A stretch of 12,947 nucleotides of DNA from Betaproteobacteria bacterium (GTDB lineage: Bacteria; Pseudomonadota; Gammaproteobacteria; Burkholderiales; Burkholderiaceae_D). Numbering within the stretch: position 1 is the stretch's first letter; the number at the start of each line of letters is the position of its first letter. The translations under genes were made by a program, and so were the position numbers. Shown here piece after piece: positions 7,356 through 12,947 of this stretch. The DNA is taken from contig JAATFN010000248.1 of NCBI GenBank assembly GCA_015655165.1, forward strand, positions 1 to 12,947, read 5' to 3'. The notes under the pieces were generated by a model that was not told the DNA's origin, did no database searches, and saw nothing but the letters and a program-made list of their open reading frames with translations.

Positions 7356-8117
7356 TTAGTGTGAACGCAAGTCCGAGAGAAACTTCTGCGCACGCGGACT
7401 TTGCGGATTCTGGAAGAATGCTTCCGGTGTGCCGGTTTCAATCAATTGACCATGGTCCATGAACCAGACGCGATCAGCTACTTCGCGGGCAAATCCCATC
7501 TCATGGGTGACGCACATCATTGTCATGCCTTCACGAGCCAATTGTTTCATGACTTGCAAGACTTCACCGACCATTTCAGGGTCGAGTGCAGATGTCGGTT
7601 CGTCAAACAGCATGGCTGGCGGATTCATGGCCAATGCACGGGCAATGGCAACACGTTGTTGCTGTCCACCGGATAACTGGCCTGGAAATGCATCGGCTTT
7701 GGCTGTCAGGCCCACGCGTTCCAATAATTCCAGCGCATGCGTACGTGCTTGTGTACGTTTTGTACCCAATACATTCATTGGTGCCATCATGATGTTTTCA
7801 GCAACAGACAAATGGGGGAATAAATTGAAACTCTGGAAGACAAAACCGACTTGGGTACGAAATGTGTTGATATCCAGATTCTTGGCATAGATATCCTGGC
7901 CATTAAACGTAATCGTACCTTTCTGAATATCCTCCAGGCGATTGACAGTACGAATCAATGTTGATTTCCCGGAACCGGATGGACCGCAAATAACAACCAC
8001 TTCGCCTTTGGCAACTTCGGCAGACACATTATTCAAGGCGTGATACTGATCGTACCATTTGTTGACATGTTCAAAAGTGATCATGTTGGCTGATGTATTA
8101 CTAGAAGTCGTAACCAT
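7356..8117 (-). CDS. gltL: Glutamate/aspartate-type ABC transporter, ATP-binding subunit
   Basis: A 253-residue ABC ATPase of the polar amino acid uptake (PAAT) family. Walker A is GPSGSGKS (45-52), the Q-loop has Q95 in [12 protein letters not shown], the signature is LSGGQ (148-152), Walker B is AMLFDE (168-173), followed by SALD (176-179) and the switch histidine H205 in VTHEMGFA. All catalytic elements are intact. It resembles E. coli GltL closely across the length, more than a generic family match. The ATG at 8117 is preceded by GGA at 8 bases; M12 is the usual family start but lacks a ribosome binding site. It follows the second permease by 27 bases, is the last gene of the operon, and powers acidic amino acid import. 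GlnQ-like specificity cannot be excluded, since specificity lies in the binding protein. Confidence 0.93.
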   Translation of the reverse strand: MVTTSSNTSANMITFEHVNKWYDQYHALNNVSAEVAKGEVVVICGPSGSGKSTLIRTVNRLEDIQKGTITFNGQDIYAKNLDINTFRTQVGFVFQSFNLFPHLSVAENIMMAPMNVLGTKRTQARTHALELLERVGLTAKADAFPGQLSGGQQQRVAIARALAMNPPAMLFDEPTSALDPEMVGEVLQVMKQLAREGMTMMCVTHEMGFAREVADRVWFMDHGQLIETGTPEAFFQNPQSPRAQKFLSDLRSH

Positions 8118-8144
8118 AATGAAATTCCAATGATAAAGCTGGCA

Positions 8145-8885
8145 TTAAGCGGATGTTATTGTTGCAGCAGGTTGCATAACCCTATCGGGTATGCCTGCAC
8201 GTTTCGTTGCAATACGTCGTTCGAGATAACGGGCAAAGCAGGTCAGCGCAAAACATAAAATGAAGTACATCATGGCCAGGATGAAAAATGTCGGCATAGG
8301 TTTGGTCAGCAGAATATTGTTGATCTGCGTTGCCGAAAATGTCAGCTCCTGCACGCTAATGATCGACGCCAAAGAAGTTTCCTTGATTGTGGAGACAAAT
8401 TGACTGACCATGGTTGGCAGCATGTTGTAAATGGCTTGCGGCAAAATGACTTTGATCATGGTCTTCATGTAGCTCAAACCGAGCGCGCGTGATGCTTCCA
8501 TTTGACCCGATGGCAAACCTTCGATACCTGAGCGCACGATTTCCGCCAGATACGCACCCTGGTAAATCACCATGGTGATTAAGATCGTTGTGAAGCCGCT
8601 GACATTCGTACCAATTAACAATGGGATAAAGAAATACACCCAAAAAATAAACATGATCAGTGGCACACCACGACCCAGATAGATCAAGACAATTGCCGGA
8701 ATACGCAATATCTTGATCGGGCATACGCGCATGACAGCGAGAATAACGCCAAATGGGAAGGCCAGCAGGATACTGGCAGCAGAGAGGATCAGTGTTAATG
8801 CCAAGCCGCCCAGGTTGCCTTGAGGATATTGGCCGACCAACAGCAATTGCCAATAATCTTGCAAAATTTTCAGAACATCGATCAT
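8145..8885 (-). CDS. gltK: Amino acid ABC transporter permease (GltK-like)
   Basis: A 246-residue HisM/GlnP-type inner-membrane permease with several hydrophobic segments (about 28-52, 60-90, 97-118, 155-180, 198-220). The cytoplasmic EAA loop that docks to the ATPase is at about 130-150 (EASRALGLSYMKTMIKVILPQA), with the expected Gly and LPQ. The segment GRGVPLIMFIFWVYFFIPLL matches the second permease of Glt-type systems. It begins 3 bases after the stop of the first permease, which implies translational coupling. The C-terminal tail (ERRIATKRAGIPDRV and on) is slightly longer than in E. coli GltK (about 224 residues). Confidence 0.9.
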   Translation of the reverse strand: MIDVLKILQDYWQLLLVGQYPQGNLGGLALTLILSAASILLAFPFGVILAVMRVCPIKILRIPAIVLIYLGRGVPLIMFIFWVYFFIPLLIGTNVSGFTTILITMVIYQGAYLAEIVRSGIEGLPSGQMEASRALGLSYMKTMIKVILPQAIYNMLPTMVSQFVSTIKETSLASIISVQELTFSATQINNILLTKPMPTFFILAMMYFILCFALTCFARYLERRIATKRAGIPDRVMQPAATITSA

Positions 8886-8888
8886 CGT

Positions 8889-9587
8889 TTATCTCGTCCT
8901 AATGCGGTAATGTTTTTCAATAGCCGCGCCAACGGCCATAATCATGAGTGATATGCCGAGATAGATTACAGTTGAAAACACATATACTTCGACTGTACGA
9001 AATGACTGGCTTTCGATTTCACGAGTGATATAAGTCATTTCTGCGACACCAATGGCCATTGCCAGACTGGTGTTTTTGAACAGGAGGACCGAATAGCTAA
9101 CCAGTGTCGGTAAACCGATGCGTAATGCTTGTGGCAAAATCACTAATCGTGCCGCTTTCAGGTAATTCAAGCCGAGTGCGCGTGCTGCTTCCATTTGCGA
9201 CTTGGGAATTGCACGTATACCGCCACGCAGCCCTTCTGAAATATAGGCAGCCATGCTCAGGCCGATTGCAATGACTGCAAACAGGAATTCGCTGTGATAA
9301 CTGTTTAACCAGAATTGTACTGATTCCGGTAATAATGTCGGAATACCAAAATACCACAACAGGATTTGAACCAGCATGGGAACGTTTTGGTGGTATTCCA
9401 CATAGCAGGCAACAGCTCTTTCAGCCCAGCGATTCTGCGTCATGCGAATCAGCGTGAGAACAATCCCGACTACCATTGCTAAAATCCATGCGTAGCCGGT
9501 TAGTTTTAGCATGGTAAGGACACCATCGACTAACATTGTCGGATAGTCACCACGCGTTAATACTGAAAAATCAAGGTTCAAACTCAT
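8889..9587 (-). CDS. gltJ: Amino acid ABC transporter permease (GltJ-like)
   Basis: A 232-residue inner-membrane permease of the HisQ/GltJ kind. It has hydrophobic segments at about 20-48, 66-86, 101-121, 155-180 and 203-222. The EAA loop is at about 133-153 (EAARALGLNYLKAARLVILPQ). The YVEYHQNVPMLVQILLWYFGIP stretch aligns with the equivalent YVELFRNVP segment of GltJ. A weak GAG precedes the ATG by about 8 bases. It should form the heterodimeric channel with the next permease. A hairpin stands between it and the binding-protein gene upstream, so it is probably made in smaller amounts than the binding protein. Confidence 0.9.
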   Translation of the reverse strand: MSLNLDFSVLTRGDYPTMLVDGVLTMLKLTGYAWILAMVVGIVLTLIRMTQNRWAERAVACYVEYHQNVPMLVQILLWYFGIPTLLPESVQFWLNSYHSEFLFAVIAIGLSMAAYISEGLRGGIRAIPKSQMEAARALGLNYLKAARLVILPQALRIGLPTLVSYSVLLFKNTSLAMAIGVAEMTYITREIESQSFRTVEVYVFSTVIYLGISLMIMAVGAAIEKHYRIRTR

Positions 9588-9611
9588 AGACGTCTCGATT
9601 TAGGAATAAAA

Positions 9612-9639
9612 CATCCTGCCAGTATCGACAGGCAGGATG
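9612..9639 (-). terminator. Hairpin with short U-run between binding-protein and permease genes (partial terminator)
   Basis: CATCCTGCC (9612-9620) and GGCAGGATG (9631-9639) form a perfect 9-bp stem with a 10-base loop. On the minus strand the stem is followed by TTTTATT, a short, imperfect U-tract. Placed just after the binding-protein stop and before the first permease, it fits a leaky terminator or 3' end stabiliser that keeps binding protein in excess, a common device in such operons. Confidence 0.7.
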
Positions 9640-9648
9640 CATGGAGCA

Positions 9649-10464
9649 TTAACCCTTGATTGGTTCGATTTTGTAGCCGCGTTTTAAACCATACGCGGTA
9701 TTAGGTCCCAACCATTTGTTAAACACTTGTTCGGCTTTGCCGGATTTTTCCATGTTGTCCAGAACGCCATTGACGTGCTTGATAAATGCCGGTTCGTTCT
9801 TACGCATACCAAGACCCCAATATTCGTTGGACAGTGCCGGTTCCAGAATATCGATTGGCGAAGTTTGCGCACTTTGTTGCTGGAACTTGACCAGCATGAG
9901 TTCGGATACGGCAAACCCTTCGACTTTCCCTTGTTGCATTGCTAAAAATGCAGCAGGTGGATCCTGGAATGTCATTGTTGTCGCGCCTGGGATTGCTTGA
10001 CGTACGGCGATTTCAGATGTGGAGCCTTTAGGAGCGCTGACACGTTTTCCGCTCAGGTCTGCCGGTGATTTGAAGCCGGAAGAGTGACGTGCTGCAACCT
10101 TTTGCAAGCTTGTGTAATACGCATTACTGAATGCGATTTGTTCGGCACGTTCCGGTGTATAACCCAGATTCGCTGCGATGATGTCGATGCGGTTTTGTTG
10201 CAATTCCGGGATACGTGCAGCCACTGAAATCAGTTTTAATTCCAGTTTTACGCCAAGGCTATCTGCAATCGCTTTGCAATAATCGACGTCATGTCCCTGG
10301 ATTTCACGGGTTTGTGGATTCGGGAAGCTAAATGGTTCAGCCGTGCCTAATGTGCCGCAGACCAGTGTCCCTTTTGCTTTGATATCTGCAATCTGATCTG
10401 CCATCGCAGAAGAGCTTAGTACAAAGAATGCTGTGGTGGCCAGCATGAGTTTTTTCTTCAACAT
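9649..10464 (-). CDS. Amino acid ABC transporter periplasmic binding protein (SBP family 3)
   Basis: A 271-residue solute-binding protein. The start at 10464 is chosen over an ATG six codons upstream because GGAG (10473-10470) stands 5 bases before it and it opens a clean signal peptide (KKK at 3-5, cleavage AMA|D after residue 22). The mature part starts DIKAKGTLVCGTLGTAEPFSF, the family 3 opening. RIPELQQNRIDIIAANLGYTPERAEQIAFS (84-113) is the signature region, with R84 and R106 as candidate ligand or fold residues. Two lobes follow, with APKGSTSEIAVR and EGFAVSEL. It is shorter than E. coli GltI (about 302). The neighbouring GltJKL-like subunits point to an acidic amino acid, but an unusual ligand is possible given the upstream enzymes. 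It lies 30 bases after the aminotransferase gene. Confidence 0.92.
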   Translation of the reverse strand: MLKKKLMLATTAFFVLSSSAMADQIADIKAKGTLVCGTLGTAEPFSFPNPQTREIQGHDVDYCKAIADSLGVKLELKLISVAARIPELQQNRIDIIAANLGYTPERAEQIAFSNAYYTSLQKVAARHSSGFKSPADLSGKRVSAPKGSTSEIAVRQAIPGATTMTFQDPPAAFLAMQQGKVEGFAVSELMLVKFQQQSAQTSPIDILEPALSNEYWGLGMRKNEPAFIKHVNGVLDNMEKSGKAEQVFNKWLGPNTAYGLKRGYKIEPIKG

Positions 10465-10494
10465 ATTTTCTCCGATTTTCATAATAGGTTATTG

Positions 10495-11700
10495 CTAGGC
10501 ATTCAAGAGTTCAACTGCATCATGAATTTTTTTGCATCCAATTTCAATTTCTTCCATGGATGTCGCAAACGAGAAACGTAAATGGGATTGTTTACCATAA
10601 GAGGTGCCATCGATCGTGGCAACACCTGCTTGCTCCAGTAAATACATCATCACATCTGCGTCGTTGTTCAAGGTCTGTCCTTGTGGCGTGATCTTGCCGA
10701 TCAAACCGGCAATACTCGGGAAAACATAAAATGCACCGTCGGGTTTCAAGCATGTGATGCCGGGGATTGCATTGAGCAATGGCACAATGCGCTCACAACG
10801 CGCTGCAAATAAGGCAGCTGCTTCTCTGACACAGTCTTGTGGTCCGTTTAATGCGACGACCGCCGCTGCTTGGCTTACCGCACTCGGGCAAGTTGTACTT
10901 TGCGAGATGAGTAATGCAATGTTTTTAATCAGTGCGCGTGGACCGGCACCATAACCGATACGCCATCCGGTCATTGCATAGGATTTGGATACGCCATTGA
11001 CAATCAAAGTGCGACACGAGAGTGACGGTTCGACTTGTAAAGGCGAGACGTGCTGTGCACCGTAGACAAAATGTTCATAGATTTCGTCAGTCATGATCCA
11101 CACGTGTGGATGACGTAGCAATACGTCACACAATGCATGTAATTCTTGTGCTGTGTATACGGCGCCACTCGGGTTATTTGGTGTGTTCAACACCAGCCAG
11201 CGTGTTTTAGGGGTGATGTGTTTTTCTAATACAGCCGCTGTTAATTTGAAGCCATCCTTGATGTCGCAATCGACAATGACTGGGGTGCCGTCATTTAATG
11301 CGACCATATCCGGGTAAGAAACCCAGTATGGTGTCGGGATCAATACTTCATCGCCTTTGTTCAACGTTGCTGCGAAGGCGTTAAAAATGATGTGCTTACC
11401 ACAGTTACCAACGATGATTTCATCCATGGCGTAGTCGAGATGGTTTTCGCGTTTTAATTTGGCAATAATTGCCTGGCGCAATTGCGGTGTACCTGTCGAG
11501 CTTGTGTAACGTGTTTGGCCATGGCGTAAAGCTTCTACACCGGCTTCAACAATATGTGCTGGAGTCGGGAAATCTGGTTCGCCCAGTGTAAAGTCGGTAA
11601 TCGTACGACCTTCTGCACGTAATGCGTCAACACGTGCTTTCGCTGCCATACTGGGAGATGGTTTGACAATACTGAGGCGGCTTGCAAAAATGTGTTCCAA
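10495..11700 (-). CDS. Pyridoxal-phosphate aminotransferase, class I fold (aspartate aminotransferase-like)
   Basis: A 401-residue fold-type I aminotransferase of the Ib aspartate aminotransferase group. Seen are TLGEPDFPTPAHI (38-50), YTSSTGTPQLR, NTPNNPSG (172-179), D205 and Y208 in TDEIYEHFVY, the Schiff-base lysine K239 in NGVSKSYAMTGWRIGY, and R375 in HLRFSFA for the substrate alpha-carboxylate. K102 in GKHIIFNAF lines up with the lysine known to hold the distal carboxylate in Thermus aspartate aminotransferase, which favours an acidic substrate (inference). Translation starts at a TTG (11700-11698) with GAGAG 7 bases upstream; no in-frame ATG precedes it before the rraA stop. It lies between an aldolase-family gene and an acidic amino acid transporter, so it probably converts the imported amino acid to its 2-oxo acid. 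Confidence 0.92.
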   Translation of the reverse strand: MEHIFASRLSIVKPSPSMAAKARVDALRAEGRTITDFTLGEPDFPTPAHIVEAGVEALRHGQTRYTSSTGTPQLRQAIIAKLKRENHLDYAMDEIIVGNCGKHIIFNAFAATLNKGDEVLIPTPYWVSYPDMVALNDGTPVIVDCDIKDGFKLTAAVLEKHITPKTRWLVLNTPNNPSGAVYTAQELHALCDVLLRHPHVWIMTDEIYEHFVYGAQHVSPLQVEPSLSCRTLIVNGVSKSYAMTGWRIGYGAGPRALIKNIALLISQSTTCPSAVSQAAAVVALNGPQDCVREAAALFAARCERIVPLLNAIPGITCLKPDGAFYVFPSIAGLIGKITPQGQTLNNDADVMMYLLEQAGVATIDGTSYGKQSHLRFSFATSMEEIEIGCKKIHDAVELLNA

Positions 11701-11733
11701 TTTGATACTCTCGGGAATAGGTTGGCGACAGGA

Positions 11734-12399
11734 TTACAAGCCGTATGGTTGCAATACTTTGGATAACCAGGCTTGCTCAACTTTGCCAGTCGCTATTTCT
11801 TCTTTGATGTTGTTTTCATTGGTGGCAGTGATTCTTGCCGCAGCTATCAATGCTTGTGCTTTGTCCGCAGGAAAAGAGACAATGCCGTCTTCATCAGCAA
11901 CAATCACGTCTCCCGGATGAATGACTTGATGACCAATGGTGACAGGTACATTGATTTCGCCAGGGCCGTTTTTATAAGGGCCACGGTGGCTGATCGCACG
12001 TGCGTAGCACGGGAAATCGGCTTCATAGAATGCAGCTGTATCACGTACAGCGGCGTCGACAATAAAACCGGCACAACCACGTTGTTGCGCATAGAGCATG
12101 ATCAATTCGCCTACTAAGGCATTGGTTTCTTCCGCACCGCCATCGACTACCAATACATGTCCTTTGGACATCATCATCAGAGCTTTATAAATCAACAGAT
12201 TGTCGCCAGGGCGTGTTTTGACGGTGAAGGCTGTACCAACGAGCTTTTTGCCTTTGTGAATGCGTTGCAGGCCTTTTACACCGGATAAACGTTGCAGGTT
12301 GTCGCTCAAGTGGGAAACAACAATGCTTTGCAGGGCATCGAGTATGTCCGGAGCAGCTACCGGTAGCGCTGGATTGATAACGTAAGAATGTGCAGACAT
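11734..12399 (-). CDS. RraA/HMG-aldolase family protein (4-hydroxy-4-methyl-2-oxoglutarate aldolase-like)
   Basis: A 221-residue member of the RraA-like fold. The start MSAHSY at 12399 has GGAA 5 bases upstream; longer readings would run into the divergent lysR gene. The signature is present: VVDGGAEETNALVGELIML (E98), RGCAGFIVDAAVRD with R119 and D120 (the substrate- and metal-binding pair of class II pyruvate aldolases), then VTIGHQVIHPGDVIVADEDGIVSFP. Keeping the R-D pair favours an enzyme over the RNase E inhibitor RraA. Known relatives cleave 4-hydroxy-4-methyl-2-oxoglutarate to two pyruvates or 4-carboxy-4-hydroxy-2-oxoadipate to pyruvate and oxaloacetate, and decarboxylate oxaloacetate. 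No protocatechuate genes surround it. It is the first gene of the operon, 33 bases ahead of the aminotransferase, so it probably acts on the 2-oxo acid that enzyme makes. Confidence 0.85.
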   Translation of the reverse strand: MSAHSYVINPALPVAAPDILDALQSIVVSHLSDNLQRLSGVKGLQRIHKGKKLVGTAFTVKTRPGDNLLIYKALMMMSKGHVLVVDGGAEETNALVGELIMLYAQQRGCAGFIVDAAVRDTAAFYEADFPCYARAISHRGPYKNGPGEINVPVTIGHQVIHPGDVIVADEDGIVSFPADKAQALIAAARITATNENNIKEEIATGKVEQAWLSKVLQPYGL

Positions 12400-12482
12400 G
12401 GTAATTCCAAAAATGATTGAAATAAAGTAATAAGCTAATGATTGACAATAATATGAGGTGGGAAACACAAAAAAAAGCGATA

Positions 12483-12515
12483 ATAAATGATGATTTATCA
12501 TTCCTTTAAGGAATG
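12483..12515. promoter_or_regulatory. Overlapping dyads in the rraA-lysR intergenic region, candidate LysR operator
   Basis: CATTCCTTTAAGGAATG (12499-12515) is a perfect 17-bp dyad with 8-bp arms. It contains a T-N11-A LysR box with TTCC/GGAA flanks. Overlapping its left end is AATGAT-N5-ATCATT (12486-12502), and within that ATAAAT-N4-ATTTAT (12483-12498). The centres of the two main dyads are 13 bases apart. They lie 35-67 bases before the lysR start and 84-116 before the rraA start, right for a divergent regulator controlling both. Confidence 0.65.
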
Positions 12516-12549
12516 TTTTTTGGAAATGCACTAAATTGGGGAGTTGTAG

Positions 12550-12947
12550 ATGTTTTCGTTTGGACAATTGGAGGCGTTATACTGGATCGCCAAGCTGGGC
12601 AGCTTTGCTGCTGCTGCAAAGCATTTGAATACGACCCAATCGGCGATATCCAAACGTATTAAAGGACTGGAAGGCAACTGCAGGGCAGAACTATTTGACC
12701 GGGATTTGCGCCATGCACGTCTGACTGACAAAGGTGAAGAGATGCTAAGTATCGCCAAGAAGCTGCTGAATCAGCGCGATATTGCCATCGAGCAGTTCAG
12801 TAAAGCGGAACATATCGAGCGGCATTTACGTATTGGTGTGACAGAATTGACAGCAATGACTTGGTTGCCACGCTGGATCCGCTTGATTCGTGCAAACTAT
12901 CCCAAAGTTATTATCGAGCCCGATGTTGATTTTACATCTGCCTTACG
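12550..12947 (+). CDS. LysR-type transcriptional regulator, 3' end beyond the window
   Basis: The frame is open from ATG 12550, after a strong GGGGAG site (12538-12543) at 6 bases, to the window edge: 132 codons of a family usually near 300. The N-terminus is the winged helix-turn-helix: FGQLEALYWIAKLGSFAAAAKHL, then TTQSAISKRIKGLE (recognition helix about residues 29-41), then ELFDRDLRHARLTDKGEEML and the linker helix. The effector domain starts at about residue 90 (HLRIGVTELTAMTWLP). The usual glycine of 'LE-x-x-LG' is replaced by NCRAE, a small deviation. It is divergent from the rraA-led operon across a 150-base gap, so it most likely controls that operon in response to its substrate or a breakdown product. 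Confidence 0.93.
   Translation, partial: MFSFGQLEALYWIAKLGSFAAAAKHLNTTQSAISKRIKGLEGNCRAELFDRDLRHARLTDKGEEMLSIAKKLLNQRDIAIEQFSKAEHIERHLRIGVTELTAMTWLPRWIRLIRANYPKVIIEPDVDFTSAL

Noticed and set aside
7459..7890. A 143-codon plus-strand open frame across the ATPase gene
   Set aside because: It is antisense to a fully conserved ABC ATPase, has no recognisable domain and no ribosome binding site; it is a shadow of the real coding frame.
10465..10482. ATG six codons upstream of the binding-protein start
   Set aside because: No ribosome binding site precedes it; its codons contain the GGAG that serves the ATG at 10464.
12400..12567. An N-terminal extension of the RraA-like protein by 56 residues
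   Set aside because: It would overlap the start of the divergent lysR gene, is rich in hydrophobic and aromatic residues unlike the family, and the ATG at 12399 has its own ribosome binding site and matches the family start.

Overview
The window looks like a piece of a Gram-negative, probably betaproteobacterial (Burkholderiales) chromosome of moderate GC. That rests on three things visible here: a Porin_4-type trimeric porin with a typical signal peptide and a terminal Phe, a FecI/FecR/TonB-receptor iron-signalling set, and an E. coli-like PaaF. The species cannot be named from the sequence. I see no tRNA, rRNA, CRISPR array, insertion sequence or phage gene.

Layout. (a) 1-699, plus strand: the 3' part of an enoyl-CoA hydratase very like PaaF of phenylacetate degradation, closed by a strong two-way terminator (747-784). 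(b) 804-4899, minus strand: an iron-uptake signalling unit read fecI-like sigma factor, fecR-like regulator, then TonB-dependent siderophore receptor. A Fur-box-like site and a sigma-70-like promoter lie just upstream of the sigma gene. A hairpin that includes part of the receptor's ribosome binding site lies between the regulator and the receptor. (c) 5077-5829, plus strand: a protein of unknown function with an SH3/Tudor-like N-terminus. (d) 6086-7222, plus strand: an outer-membrane porin preceded by a 256-base leader with small repeats.

(e) 12399 down to 7356, minus strand: a compact six-gene operon. It encodes an RraA/HMG-aldolase-family protein, a class I aspartate-type aminotransferase, and a complete polar (acidic) amino acid ABC transporter (binding protein, two permeases, ATPase). 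It ends at a strong terminator (7281-7322). A LysR-type regulator starts divergently at 12550 and runs off the window. The intergenic region between the two holds overlapping dyads of the LysR-operator type.

How it fits together: the iron unit is a classical cell-surface signalling system for an imported, probably foreign, siderophore. The six-gene operon reads as import, then transamination, then C-C cleavage or decarboxylation of an acidic amino acid. One reading is catabolism of a 4-hydroxylated glutamate to pyruvate units. A simpler one is aspartate to oxaloacetate to pyruvate. That operon with its divergent regulator is the best candidate for a little-described system here.
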